Shown here: one piece after another, positions 10,318 through 37,652 of the stretch
Layout of the letters: every line of letters begins with the position of its first letter
Numbering within the stretch: the first letter of the stretch is position 1
NCBI GenBank assembly: GCA_021613375.1
Contig: CM038717.1
Span: 41,621,122-41,685,121, forward strand
Reading direction: 5' to 3'
Source of the DNA: Megaleporinus macrocephalus
Lineage: Eukaryota > Chordata > Actinopteri > Characiformes > Anostomidae
DNA: 64,000 nucleotides
Notes under the pieces: model-generated
Databases searched by the model: none
Told to the model about the DNA's origin: nothing
What the model saw: only the letters and a program-made list of their open reading frames with translations
Made by a program: the position numbers and the translations under genes

Positions 10318-12027
10318 TCCTGTATGGTCAGTGGAGCTGATACAGTGGACAGTGAGTGGAGGTCCTGTATGGTCAGTGGAGCTGATACAGTGGACAGTGA
10401 GTGGAGGTCCTGTATGGTCAGTGGAGCTGATACAGTGGACAGTGAGTGGAGGTCCTGTATGGTCAGTGGAGCTGATACAGTGGACAGTGAGTGGAGGTCC
10501 TGTATGGTCAGTGGAGCTGATACAGTGGACAGTGAGTGGAGGTCCTGTATGGTCAGTGGAGCTGATACAGTGGACAGTGAGTGTAGGTCCTGTATGATCA
10601 GTGGAGCTGATACAGTGGACAGTGAGTGTAGGTCCTGTATGATCAGTGGAGCTGATACAGTGGACAGTGAGTGGAGGTCCTGTATGGTCAGTGGAGCTGA
10701 TACAGTGGACAGTGAGTGGAGGTCCTGTATGGTCAGTGGAGCTGATACAGTGGACAGTGAGTGGAGGTCCTGTATGGTCAGTGGAGCTGATACAGTGGAC
10801 AGTGAGTGGAGGTCCTGTATGGTCAGTGGAGCTGATACAGTGGACAGTGAGTGGAGGTCCTGTATGGTCAGTGGAGCTGATACAGTGGACAGTGAGTGGA
10901 GGTCCTGTATGGTCAGTGGAGCTGATACAGTGGACAGTGAGTGGAGGTCCTGTATGGTCAGTGGAGCTGATACAGTGGGCAGTGAGTGGAGCTCCTGTAT
11001 GGTCAGTGGAGCTGATACAGTGGACAGTGAGTGGAGGTCCTGTATGGTCAGTGGAGCTGATACAGTGGACAGTGAGTGAAGGTCCTGTATGGTCAGTGGA
11101 GCTGATACAGTGGACAGTGAGTGGAGGTCCTGTATGGTCAGTGGAGCTGATACAGTGGGCAGTGAGTGGAGCTCCTGTATGGTCAGTGGAGCTGATACAG
11201 TGGACAGTGAGTGGAGGTCCTGTATGGTCAGTGGAGCTGATACAGTGGACAGTGAGTGGAGGTCCTGTATGGTCAGTGGAGCTGATACAGTGGACAGTGA
11301 GTGGAGGTCCTGTATGGTCAGTGGAGCTGATACAGTGGACAGTGAGTGGAGGTCCTGTATGGTCAGTGGAGCTGATACAGTGGACAGTGAGTGGAGGTCC
11401 TGTATGGTCAGTGGAGCTGATACAGTGGACAGTGAGTGGAGGTCCTGTATGGTCAGTGGAGCTGATACAGTGGACAGTGAGTGGAGGTCCTGTATGGTCA
11501 GTGGAGCTGATACAATGGACAGTGAGTGGAGGTCCTGTATGGTCAGTGGAGCTGATACAGTGGACAGTGAGTGGAGGTCCTGTATGGTCAGTGGAGCTGA
11601 TACAGTGGACAGTGAGTGGAGGTCCTGTATGGTCAGTGGAGCTGATACAGTGGGCAGTGAGTGGAGCTCCTGTATGGTCAGTGGAGCTGATACAGTGGAC
11701 AGTGAGTGGAGGTCCTGTATGGTCAGTGGAGCTGATACAGTGGACAGTGAGTGAAGGTCCTGTATGGTCAGTGGAGCTGATACAGTGGACAGTGAGTGGA
11801 GGTCCTGTATGGTCAGTGGAGCTGATACAGTGGGCAGTGAGTGGAGCTCCTGTATGGTCAGTGGAGCTGATACAGTGGACAGTGAGTGGAGGTCCTGTAT
11901 GGTCAGTGGAGCTGATACAGTGGACAGTGAGTGGAGGTCCTGTATGGTCAGTGGAGCTGATACAGTGGACAGTGAGTGGAGGTCCTGTATGGTCAGTGGA
12001 GCTGATACAGTGGACAGTGAGTGGAGA
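10318..12027. repeat. 45-bp minisatellite, about 38 copies
   Basis: Units of exactly 45 bp, very uniform, share the core GGTCAGTGGAGCTGATACAG. Variant units (GGGCAGTGAGTGGAGCTCC; GAAGGTCC) recur in blocks near 10975-11170 and 11650-11840, which suggests block duplication. Because 45 is divisible by 3, several frames on both strands stay open across it, giving open frames over 500 codons long. There is no splice or start context and these are not taken as genes. Confidence 0.95.
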
Positions 12028-12698
12028 TACATGGGGGTGTATTAATGTTCTAGTTGAGTTTAGGTTGGAAAACACAGCAATAGCACTGTTAGCGCAGGAA
12101 GCTACTACCATTAGTCATGATTCTCACTTCCCCGTGGAGTCTCTGGATAAGTGCTGCGTAAAACATTCAGAAAGCTTTCACCCAGAAATATGACCGATAC
12201 CAAATATGCTTACGAGGAATTTCAGCAGCCACAGCTCAAAAGCACATGATCCTCACAGTGAAGGCCTCATCCCTGGCTTCTCTCTGGAGCCGATGGTGTA
12301 TGTCTGCCCTCTAGAGGATGATGAAGAGAACTGCGGCTCATCAGTGGTGTGGGTAAAGGAAGTGCACTGTAAAGACCAATAACAGTATAGAAGTCTATCA
12401 CTACTGTATAGGGTTCTTTAAGGGTTCTTCACTGAAGTGAATGGCTCCAATGAGTTCTGTATACAACCACTGCATGTGTAGGTGGTGAAAAGGTTCTTCT
12501 GATTCATGGAGAGTATGTTGTATATCATCACTGTCCAAAAAAAAAACAAAAACAAAAACCATAATTTAAACACAACAGCTGCTGTTTACCTTCTCGTTCC
12601 ATTGACTTGCACTGAAAGTAAAGGAAGTTTTAGTTCTCTCCTGAAAAGTTACTATTTTGGCGATACTTGTTTTTCTGTGGACAGCAACGATATAGTAC
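12028..12698. other. Intergenic DNA with one dispersed repeat copy
   Basis: No gene is seen. A copy of the GGACCAATAGAA-type family is recognisable near 12590-12700 (CCATTGACTTGCACTGAAAG, AAAGTTACTATTTTGG). Confidence 0.4.
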
Positions 12699-12777
12699 AT
12701 GGTTATATAGCACCAAAAGGGTTCTTTTAGGGTTACAAGCTTAGCATTGGTGCCTTTTGGTGCTATATAGAACCATA
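12699..12777. mobile_element. Short hairpin-forming MITE remnant
   Basis: GGTTATATAGCACCAAAAGG at 12701-12720 is answered by the inverted CCTTTTGGTGCTATATAGAA at 12753-12772, separated by about 30 bp including an ACAAGCTTAGC loop. This is typical of palindromic non-autonomous DNA elements in fish. Confidence 0.6.
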
Positions 12778-13868
12778 TATGCTGTTCTCAATAACTCTGA
12801 AGAATTTTTTCATCATGCAAAGAACAATGTAAGCATATAAATGATTCTATATAAAATATATGGTTCTAAAAAGCACCATTCACTTCAGTAAAGAACCTTT
12901 GAAGAACCATCTTTTATTAATAAGAAATTTTCAGAAAAACTTGATACTGAGCTGGTTTTATATATACAACTAGAGCTGCACCTGGGGATGCTGGGAAGCA
13001 GGCTGGGACACCTAATTACCCTCTTGGACCCTCTTGGACCCTCTTGGCTATTTTAGTAAGTACAGCTTTTCTATACGTCAGTGTGTTTATTTAACTCTTT
13101 CCAAGCTTCTCCTAAACAACCCAGTATTATTATCAGTTCTCATCTAATACCTGCTTTGACTGCTCAGTACTTCATTAAGCTAAATCAAGATTTGCTGTTG
13201 AAGGAACTGAACACATTCATACAATGTCTGGGGCGTCCAGGAGAAATCTGGAACTACACTTGAGGATCAGCAGATACTCAGGATTGCAGTATCAGTATCG
13301 TTATCAGGCATGCAAAGTGGTATCGGGTCAGCCCTGCTGATGATTGTGATAATAGCTCAGCCCTGCAATGCAAATCAGAGCTGCTTTATAGTTCACACTA
13401 CTAGCTGGATGGACCAATAGAAATGCTCTCTTCAAAGTGAGGTATGTTTTTGTTCTCTCCTGTAAAGTTACTGTTTTGGAGATGATAATGTTACGGTGTG
13501 GTGTGGGTGGTGGACCCAAGAGCAGTTTATTCTTTATTTTTTTATTTTTTTGGTTCATGTAGGTATTATTATTAATATTAATATATTGTATGTTCTTTGT
13601 TTATTTACGTTGTGCCTGCTTGTGCTTGTGGTACAAAGTGCCAGTGCTGGGAAGTAGTAGTAGAGCAAAAAGGGGCTTAAAAGCAGTGAAACCAAAAAGG
13701 CGGGAAAATCAAACAGTATGTAAACAAAACAGAAAATAATCCAGAGCCTGCTCACTGTTGGCAAACTTGGATTTTTTCAGGGTCGAGCTAAGCCCGGAAG
13801 CAATCAGCTCTTAGCTTCTCTTTATTTAAGGTCCTTCTCTAGATGATTCTCTCCTTCTTTTCTCTTTT
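12778..13868. other. Intergenic DNA, no gene recognised
   Basis: It contains a triple CCCTCTTGGAC repeat near 13019-13047 and another dispersed-repeat copy at about 13405-13495 (GGACCAATAGAAATGCTC, CTGTAAAGTTACTGTTTTGG). No exon is supported. Confidence 0.4.
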
Positions 13869-13933
13869 CCATCCTTCCATCCATCCATCCATCCATCCAT
13901 CTATCCATCCATCCATCCATCCTTCCATCCATC
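13869..13933. repeat. (CATC)n tetranucleotide repeat
   Basis: About 16 CATC units, with a few variants. Confidence 0.95.
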
Positions 13934-14404
13934 CCAGTACTGATCGTCGCTTCTACAAAGGTGTGATGGGGAGGAGTTGTTTGGCTGGGTATATATGCCT
14001 TGCCAGACAGGTGAGCCTGGTCAGCACTGATTACCGCAGGGGGTTCTGGGAGTTTTTTTGACCCGGAGCCTCCAGTTTTTACTGCGCTGGCCAGGCCCCC
14101 TTCTGCTGGCTGGCGGTAAATGCTGCCTCCTAGCAGATATTGATTGCTTTAAGAGCTTCTGCTTTAGTTTTTTTCAGAGTGAATCGTTGGTCCAGCTTAA
14201 GCATCACCCATTCTAACCACCCTGCTGTAAGGGTGCTGTGAACCTGAAGCCCCAGTGAGGAGCCGCTGCAGTCCTGATGTTGGATGGAGACCACAGAGAG
14301 CGTCCAGTAATCAGGAATTCAGGCTGTATTGTGAAGAAACATGGAAGCCTGTGAAAGAGAATTCCGACTGTAGATCAAATAAACAGTGATATAGTCCTAA
14401 TGTC
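13934..14404. other. Intergenic DNA, nothing recognised
   Basis: Single-copy-looking sequence with no supported exon, RNA gene or element. Confidence 0.35.
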
Positions 14405-14531
14405 CTCCAGCTGTAGGTCCTGCTGAGCTGTAGGTCCTGCTGAGCTGTAGTTCCCGCTGAGCTGTAGGTCCTGCTGAGCTGTAGGTCCTGCTGAGCTGTA
14501 GGTCCTGCTGAGCTGTAGGTCCTGCTGAGCT
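14405..14531. repeat. 17-bp minisatellite, about 7 copies
   Basis: Tandem CTGTAGGTCCTGCTGAG units, with one GTAGTTCCCGC variant. Confidence 0.9.
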
Positions 14532-14739
14532 CATGCTGTCTCTGGTTACTGAGTGCTGAGGACCGGTCAGCTCTACAGGGCAGCAGGTTTACTGGTCACA
14601 TGGTTTTGTGTCCAAAATCCAATTACTGTGTCTCTATGGTAACAGAGTCCAAGTCATGGGGGACTTCCGGAATGGATCTGGCACATACAAGAGGACTTAT
14701 TTCCACCTGTATTCAGAAAAGTCCCGCCCATCTGCGCTG

Positions 14740-16190
14740 GGATTGGTTAATATTCCATTCTCCTCTGCTGGGATTTGATAATACTTCATTCTCTTGCTTT
14801 GTAATTGGCTAGTACTAGTTTATTCTTCTGCATTAGGATTGGCCAGAAATTCATTCTCCTGCTTTGTGATTGGCAAGTTCATTCTCCTGCTTTGTGATTG
14901 GCTAGTATTTCATTCTCCTGCTTTGTGATTGGCAAGAAGTTCATTCTCCTGCTTTGTGATTGGCAAGAAGTTCATTCTCCTGCTTTGTGATTGGCTAGTA
15001 TTTCATTCTCCTGCTTTGTGATTGGCTAGAAATTTATTCTCCTGCTTTGTGATTGGCTAGTATTTAATTCTCCTGCTTTGTGATTGGCTAGTATTTCATT
15101 CGTTTGCTTTGTGATTGGCTAGTATTTCATTCTCCTGCTTTGTGATTGGCTAGTATTTCATTCTCCTGCTTTGTGATTGGTTAGGATTTCATTGTCATGC
15201 ACTGGCATGCACTATGCATTGGCTACTAATTATTTCTCCTGTGCTGGGATTGGCTAGAGGTTAATTTTTCTCCTTTGCAGTTGGCTAGTACTAGTTAATT
15301 GTCCTGTGTTAGGATTGGCTAATGATTTATTCTTCTGCATTAGGACTGGCCAGAAATCCATTCTCCTACTTTGTGATTGACTATTCGTTCATTCTCCTGC
15401 ACTGTGATTGGCCAGTAGTTAATTCTCCTACATTAGGATTGGCTAGTTGTTCTTTCTCCTGCTTTGTGATTGGCTAGTCATTCATTCTCCTGCACAGGGA
15501 CTGGCCAGTAGTTAATTCTCCTACATTAGGATTGGCTAGTTGTTCTTTCTCCTACTTTGTGATTGACTATTCATTCATTCTCCTGCACTGTGATTGGCCA
15601 GTAGTTAATTCTCCTACATTAGGATTGGCTAGTTGTTCTTTCTCCTGCTTTGTGATTGGCTAGTCATTCATTCTCCTGCACTGTGATTGGCCAGTAGTTA
15701 ATTCTCCTACATTAGGATTGGCTAGTTGTTCTTTCTCCTACTTTGTGATTGACTATTCATTCATTCTCCTGCACTGTGATTGGCCAGTAGTTAATTCTCC
15801 TACATTAGGATTGGCTAGTTGTTCTTTCTCCTACTTTGTGATTGACTATTCATTCATTCTCCTGCACTGTGATTGGCCAGTAGTTAATTCTCCTACATTA
15901 GGATTGGCTAGTTGTTCTTTCTCCTGCTTTGTGATTGGCTAGTCATTCATTCTCCTGCACAGGGACTGGCCTGTAGTTAATTCTCCTACATTGGGATTGG
16001 CTAGTCGTTCTTTCTCCTACACAGGGATTGGCCTGTAGTTAATTCTCCTACATTGTGATTGGCTAGTCATTCATTCTCCTGCACAGGGATTTCCTAACAA
16101 TTTATCCTCCTGCGGTTAGCTAGTAGTGATTCATTATCCTGCATTGTGATTGGCCAGTATTTCATTCTCCTGCTTTGTCATTGGCTGGTA
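14740..16190. repeat. 31-bp minisatellite of inverted CCAAT boxes upstream of PHYHD1
   Basis: The unit is about 31 bp with the core CTTTGTGATTGGCTAGTAT. The right half has a 62-bp double unit alternating a CTTTGTGATTGG form with an ACATTAGGATTGGCTAG form. More than 30 units keep ATTGG, the reverse complement of CCAAT, usually as TGATTGGCT, which fits the NF-Y binding consensus. The array stops about 260 bp before the PHYHD1 start codon. Whether it regulates anything is inference. Confidence 0.9.
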
Positions 16191-16254
16191 GTTCAAACTT
16201 AGTTAATAATAAGTCTACCAGTCGCATCAACTATTACCCAGTAATCTCAGCTCA

Positions 16255-16380
16255 TGAGGCGGGACAGTACTAGCCAATCCCAGCTCAGGAGCTGGAACAA
16301 TATTGATAATATCCCAGCGCAGACAGGGGGATCATTACTGCTCGTGCAGGAGGTGGTCCAATACCAGCCAATCCCAAAGC
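16255..16380 (+). promoter_or_regulatory. phyhd1: Possible PHYHD1 proximal promoter with forward CCAAT boxes
   Basis: CCAAT occurs at 16274-16278, 16358-16362 and 16368-16372. The contexts TAGCCAATCCCAGCTCAGGA and CCAGCCAATCCCAAAGCAGG look like inverted copies of the upstream 31-bp unit. The last one lies about 76 bp before the start codon, a normal CCAAT-box distance if transcription begins close to the ATG. No TATA box was recognised. Confidence 0.45.
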
Positions 16381-16447
16381 AGGTCTGAAAACGGGTGAGA
16401 AAAGAAACGAGGCTTCTTCCTCTCTGCTGCTGGAGCGCTGAGCCGGG

Positions 16448-31580
<15,133 letters not shown>

Positions 31581-31614
31581 TGTCTCAGAAAGACGCCACA
31601 CGCCTGTCAGAGAG

Positions 31615-31620
31615 AATAAA
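31615..31620 (+). promoter_or_regulatory. phyhd1: Polyadenylation signal AATAAA for PHYHD1
   Basis: A canonical hexamer 35 bp after the stop codon, so the predicted 3' UTR is very short. T/G-rich sequence (TTTTTGTCTCTGTTGTTGTT) follows, as expected of a downstream element. Confidence 0.75.
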
Positions 31621-31849
31621 ACAACAAAACAAAGAATATTTTTGTCTCTGTTGTTGTTTGTTTGCTGTAAACAAGTTAATTATAATAGGGTTATAATTAT
31701 AAAGCTGGCTGTTCTATTTATTATTCCAGAACTTTAAACACATTCGTTTGGTGCAGTTTATTTAGATTTTGTTATGATTTTGAATATATTTGATAATCAG
31801 AATGACTGGTAATATTTACTGGGTACAGAACTACAGCGAAAACTTATTT
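31621..31849. other. Intergenic DNA after PHYHD1
   Basis: AT-rich sequence; nothing recognised. Confidence 0.35.
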
Positions 31850-32570
31850 ACACTTATTTACATTCCATCACAGTCTAGATCTCTAGAACATCGTATTCCA
31901 CTCTATTCCAGATCTACTGCTCTATGCATTCCATTATGTTCTAAGTCTACCATCTTTTATCCATTCCATATGATATATCTCCCGTCCCATCGGCACTCCG
32001 TGTTCTAGATCTACCGTCCTGTATGCACTCCATCATGTTCTAGATCTACTGTCCTATATGCACTCCATTATGTTTTAGATCTACCATCCTATAGGCACTC
32101 CATCATGTTCTACATCTACTATTCTGTATGCACTACATCATGTTCTAGATCCTCGTTCCATATGCACTCCATCATGTTCTAGATATACTGTCCTATAGGC
32201 ATTCCATCATGTTCTAGATCTAACATCCTATACACACTCCATCATGTTCTAGATCTTTACATCATATAGGTACTCCATCATGTTCTAGATCTACCGTCCT
32301 GTATGCACTCCATCATATTCTAGATCTACCGTCCTATAGGCTCTCCATCATGTTCTAGATCTAACGTCCTATACGGACTCTATCATGTTCTAGATCTACT
32401 GTCCTGTATGCACACCATGTTTTATATCTACCATTCTATGCGCACCCCATCATGTTCTAGATTTATCGTCCTGTATGCACTCGATCATGTTCTTGATCTA
32501 CCATTCTGTATGCATTCCATAATATTCTAGATTACCATTCTGTATGTTTCCACCATGTTTTCACCTTCTG
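31850..32570. repeat. Degenerate 35-37-bp minisatellite (TTCTAGATCTACC family)
   Basis: About 20 imperfect units carry CATCATGTTCTAGATCTACC then GTCCTGTATGCACTC. This is the same family as the units inside the duplicated blocks of PHYHD1 intron 10, on the other side of the terminal exon. Confidence 0.88.
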
Positions 32571-33060
32571 TTTTCCAGATCAACCATGCTGTATGGGTCC
32601 GCATTTAGACCTGCCATCCTATTTCATATCCTCTGTCCACCTTTTATGTCCCCATCATGTTCTAGAGCTACAGTCCTGGATGTGTTCCACCATGTAGATC
32701 TACCAAAAAAAACCAGAATGTAAACATACACGGCCTGAAAGAACAACTGAGAGATGAATAGATCCCAAACAGAAACAGACGTATGACCTGAAACGGAGCA
32801 GATACAGAAGAAACCAGAAGGTTCACATGGAGCTACTAAGGAGAAAACTAGTACCCGGTGAGTAGGAGACACTCAGTATTGAGATGAGAGTGACCTCTGC
32901 AGGTGAAAAGGGGAATATCTTCTAAAAGACAAACTGTTCTATGATTTGATCATAATCCGTGTGATCCGCAACCAACGTGGGACATTCTAGGGTTAAAGAA
33001 TGTCACCAAAACAGCCCCTAGACCAGAACACCTAAGTAGTAAGTGCTCATAATAACGTGT
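32571..33060. other. Intergenic DNA, nothing recognised
   Basis: No supported exon or element; the short open frame on the minus strand around 32624-32872 has no family resemblance. Confidence 0.35.
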
Positions 33061-33926
33061 CTGTCTCAAATCCTACTGAGCTCCTACATAGGCAGCAATT
33101 TATATCATAGTATGACTCCCGACATGTAGACTGTCCTAATTCTTACATACCTTAAACATGCTTCTACTGAGAAACCTTATTTACACCTGATTTTAAGAAA
33201 GTATCGAACTCTTCCTCAGCCGCTAAGACAATCCCATGATGCAACACAGGCTAATCTAGGAGCAGTGAAGTGGTTTTAAAATGTGAGTTATTTTGATTCT
33301 CTCTGGAGTTTTAATGTGTTTCTGGTCATATAATCACACAAAACAGTATTTTATTATCAACTCTGTAACGAGTCCTTCACCATTTACACTTTTATACTTG
33401 AGCCATTAGCATTTATGCTAGCGGATTTTTAAGCCTCGGCTATTGTTTTGGATGCAGGCCGGTAGCTTAGCAACCAGCTAAACCACTGGTGGCGTGCTGC
33501 AGTGGGGAACAAGCCGTGACGCAGTCTCTCTCTAACTAGAGCGTCTCAGTAATCTGTTTTATGAGGAGAGATGAGGAGAGAACACTGATACTTACACAGC
33601 TGCTACCTAGACAGCCTACTTACACACTCACTACCTAGACAGCCTACTTACACACTCACTACCTAGACAGCCTACCTACACACTCACTACCTAGACAGCC
33701 TACTTACACACTCACTACCTAGACAGCCTACCTACACACTCACTACCTAGACAGCCTACTTACACACTCACTACCTAGACAGCCTACTTACACACTCACT
33801 ACCTAGACAGCCTACTTACACACTCACTACCTAGACAGCCTACCTACACACTCACTACCTAGACAGCCTACTTACATACTCACTACCTAGACAGCCTACT
33901 TACACACTCACTAGGATTTGAGACAG
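33061..33926. mobile_element. MITE with CTGTCTCAAATCCTA inverted ends
   Basis: The left end CTGTCTCAAATCCTACTGAG (33061) is answered by the inverted right end CACTAGGATTTGAGACAG (to 33926). No coding sequence is seen. The right part is occupied by a 28-bp tandem array that looks like an amplified piece of the right end. Confidence 0.65.
33590..33915. repeat. 28-bp minisatellite, about 11 copies
   Basis: The core is CTACTTACACACTCACTACC then TAGACAGC, with a CTACCTAC variant. It sits immediately inside the right inverted end of the MITE, and the last unit runs straight into it (CTCACTAGGATTTGAGACAG). Confidence 0.93.
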
Positions 33927-34149
33927 AGCCTATGTGACTCCACTGTGTATGCAAATTAGTTATTAGTAAATTTAAAACAGCTTAGTTTCCATATATTGAC
34001 TGTATTCACCATATTTGGCCACACCCACTTTCAAGCGTGTGTTTGTTCCACCTTTGTGTTAGAACTTCCGCTCAGATAACCAAAATGAATACAGGTACAT
34101 GGGAGGAGACCAGAGAGACAGTAAGAAGCTCTAATGGGACAACACTGTC

Positions 34150-37100
34150 TCCTCCGAGGTTAATAACACAGTGGGTGGGTGATATGAGAAGGTGGTCTGA
34201 GGTTAATAACACAGTGGGTGGGTGATATGAGAAGGTGGTCTGAGGTTAATAACAGTGGGTGGGTGATATGAGAAGGTGGTCTGAGGTTAATAACAGTGGA
34301 TGGGTGATATGAGAAGGTGGTCTGAGGTTAATAACACAGTGGGTGGGTGATATGAGAAGGTGGTCTGAGGTTAATAACACAGTGGGTGGGTGATATGAGA
34401 AGGGGGTCTGAGGTTAATAACAGTGGGTGGGTGATATGAGAAGGTGGTCTGAGGTTAATAACAGTGGATGGGTGATATGAGAAGGTGGTCTGAGGTTAAT
34501 AACACAGTGGGTGGGTGATATGAGAAGGTGGTCTGAGGTTAATAACACAGTGGGTGGATGATATGAGAAGGGGGTCTGAGGTTAATAATACAGTGGGTGG
34601 GTGATATGAGAAGGTGGTCTGAGGTTAGTAACACAGTGGGTGGGTGATATGAGAAGGTGGTCTGAGGTTAATAACACAGTGGGTGGGTGATATGAGAAGG
34701 TGGTCTGAGGTTAATAACACAGTGGGTGGGTGATATGAGAAGGTGGTCTGAGGTTAATAACAGTGGGTGGGTGATATGAGAAGGTGGTCTGAGGTTAATA
34801 ACACAGTGGGTGGGTGATATGAGAAGGTGGTCTGAGGTTAATAACAGTGGATGGGTGATATGAGAAGGTGGTCTGAGGTTAATAACACAGTGGGTGGGTG
34901 ATATGAGAAGGTGGTCTGAGGTTAATAACACAGTGGGTGGATGATATGAGAAGGGGGTCTGAGGTTAATAATACAGTGGGTGGGTGATATGAGAAGGTGG
35001 TCTGAGGTTAGTAACACAGTGGGTGGGTGATATGAGAAGGTGGTCTGAGGTTAAAAACACAGTGGGTGGGTGATATGAGAAGGTGGTCTGAGGTTAATAA
35101 CACAGTGGGTGGGTGATATGAGAAGGTGGTCTGAGGTTAATAACAGTGGATGGGTGATATGAGAAGGTGGTCTGAGGTTAATAACAGTGGATGGGTGATA
35201 TGAGAAGGTGGTCTGAGGTTAATAACACAGTGGGTGGGTGATATGGGAAGGTGGTCTGAGGTTAATAACAGTGGATGGGTGATATGAGAAGGTGGTCTGA
35301 GGTTAATAACACAGTGGGTGGGTGATATGGGAAGGTGGTCTGAGGTTAATAACACAGTGGGTGGGTGATATGAGAAGGTGGTCTGAGGTTAAAAACACAG
35401 TGGGTGGGTGATATGAGAAGGTGGTCTGAGGTTAATAACAGTGGATGGGTGATATGAGAAGGTGGTCTGAGGTTAATAACACAGTGGGTGGGTGATATGA
35501 GAAGGTGGTCTGAGGTTAATAACACAGTGGGTGGATGATATGAGAAGGGGGTCTGAGGTTAATAATACAGTGGGTGGGTGATATGAGAAGGTGGTCTGAG
35601 GTTAGTAACACAGTGGGTGGGTGATATGAGAAGGTGGTCTGAGGTTAAAAACACAGTGGGTGGGTGATATGAGAAGGTGGTCTGAGGTTAATAACACAGT
35701 GGGTGGGTGATATGAGAAGGTGGTCTGAGGTTAATAACAGTGGGTGGGTGATATGAGAAGGTGGTCTGAGGTTAATAACAGTGGATGGGTGATATGAGAA
35801 GGTGGTCTGAGGTTAATAACACAGTGGGTGGGTGATATGGGAAGGTGGTCTGAGGTTAATAACAGTGGATGGGTGATATGAGAAGGTGGTCTGAGGTTAA
35901 TAACACAGTGGGTGGGTGATATGGGAAGGTGGTCTGAGGTTAATAACACAGTGGGTGGATGATATGAGAAGGGGGTCTGAGGTTAATAATACAGTGGGTG
36001 GGTGATATGAGAAGGTGGTCTGAGGTTAGTAACACAGTGGGTGGGTGATATGAGAAGGTGGTCTGAGGTTAATAACACAGTGGGTGGATGATATGAGAAG
36101 GTGGTCTGAGGTTAATAACACAGTGGGTGGGTGATATGAGAAGGTGGTCTGAGGTTAATAACACAGTGCGTGGGTGATATGAGAAGGTGGTCTGAGGTTA
36201 ATAACACAGTGGATGGGTGATATGAGAAGGTGGTCTGAGGTTAATAACACAGTGGGTGGGTGATATGAGAAGGTGCTCTGAGGTTAATAACAGTGGGTGG
36301 GTGATATGAGAAGGTGGTCTGAGGTTAATAACAGTGGATGGGTGATATGAGAAGGTGGTCTGAGGTTAATAACACAGTGGGTGGGTGATATGAGAAGGTG
36401 GTCTGAGGTTAATAACACAGTGGGTGGATGATATGAGAAGGGGGTCTGAGGTTAATAATACAGTGGGTGGGTGATATGAGAAGGTGGTCTGAGGTTAATA
36501 ACAGTGGGTGGGTGATATGAGAAGGTGGTCTGAGGTTAATAACAGTGGATGGGTGATATGAGAAGGTGGTCTGAGGTTAATAACACAGTGGGTGGGTGAT
36601 ATGGGAAGGTGGTCTGAGGTTAATAACACAGTGGGTGGATGATATGAGAAGGGGGTCTGAGGTTAATAATACAGTGGGTGGGTGATATGAGAAGGTGGTC
36701 TGAGGTTAGTAACACAGTGGGTGGGTGATATGAGAAGGTGGTCTGAGGTTAATAACACAGTGGGTGGATGATATGAGAAGGTGGTCTGAGGTTAATAACA
36801 CAGTGGGTGGGTGATATGAGAAGGTGGTCTGAGGTTAATAACACAGTGCGTGGGTGATATGAGAAGGTGGTCTGAGGTTAATAACACAGTGGGTGGGTGA
36901 TATGAGAAGGTGGTCTGAGGTTAATAACACAGTGGGTGGGTGATATGAGAAGGTGGTCTGAGGTTAATAACACAGTGGGTGGGTGATATGAGAAGGTGGT
37001 CTGAGGTTAATAACAGTGGATGGGTGATATGAGAAGGTGGTCTGAGGTTAATAACACAGTGGGTGGGTGATATGAGAAGGTGGTCTGAGGTTAATAACAC

Positions 37101-37350
37101 AGTGGGTGGATGATATGAGAAGGGGGTCTGAGGTTAATAATACAGTGGGTGGGTGATATGAGAAGGTGGTCTGAGGTTAGTAACACAGTGGGTGGGTGAT
37201 ATGAGAAGGTGGTCTGAGGTTAATAATACAGTGGGTGGGTGATATGAGAAGGTGGTCTGAGGTTAGTAACACAGTGGGTGGGTGATATGAGAAGGTGGTC
37301 TGAGGTTAATAACACAGTGGGTGGGTGATATGAGAAGGTGGTCTGAGGTT
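34150..37350. repeat. 43/40-bp minisatellite, about 75 copies
   Basis: The core is GGTGATATGAGAAGGTGGTC then TGAGGTTAATAACACAGTGG. A 40-bp form lacks ACA. Variants (GTGGATGG, GAAGGGGG, AATACAG, GTTAGTAAC, GTTAAAAAC) recur in fixed order at about 34500, 34860, 35480, 35940, 36400 and 37060, so larger blocks were copied. The last unit reads uninterrupted into the candidate exon. Confidence 0.95.
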
Positions 37351-37485
37351 ACTTATGGAGACATGTTTAATTACTCTGTACTCTCGGAAGGTGTAGACGG
37401 TTCAGTAATGAAAAACTATAAAAGTACTGAAGCGTATCAGTACCTGCACAGTGGGAAGGTGGGCGTGTCCTCCTACACACAGACG
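37351..37485 (+). CDS. Candidate coding exon of an unidentified gene or element
   Basis: An open frame of 45 codons, preceded in frame by GDMRRWSEV from the last satellite unit, reads TYGDMFNYSV then NYKSTEAYQYLHSGKVG and ends at ACG before a consensus GTGAGT donor at 37486. The YGD(I/M)FNY ... YKS.EAY.Y..SG pattern resembles, from memory, multi-exon proteins of fish and invertebrates that carry a YqaJ-like nuclease and a SWIM zinc finger, often thought to be element-derived. I am not sure of this. The left border is unclear because the satellite has replaced it; an AACACAG just inside the last unit could be the acceptor. It is probably a broken fragment. Confidence 0.35.
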
Positions 37486-37652
37486 GTGAGTTTATATTTC
37501 TGAAAGCCGGTTAAACCCAAGTCCAGCCAGCTGCCCGAGCCACTCTGCGTGGTTGTTAGTTACAGTCCAGATAGCCTAGCGCGGTGGACACTGATCAGAG
37601 AACAGTTACTGAACTGATAGACTCACCAGCACCGACACGTCTGCTTCCTCAG

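Noticed and set aside
10108..12193. Open frames of 515, 591 and 667 codons on both strands
   Set aside because: They consist almost entirely of the 45-bp satellite translated in several frames, with no splice sites, domain or start context.
34140..37350. CRISPR-like repeat-spacer appearance of the 43-bp array
   Set aside because: The units are contiguous with no unique spacers, and the DNA is vertebrate.
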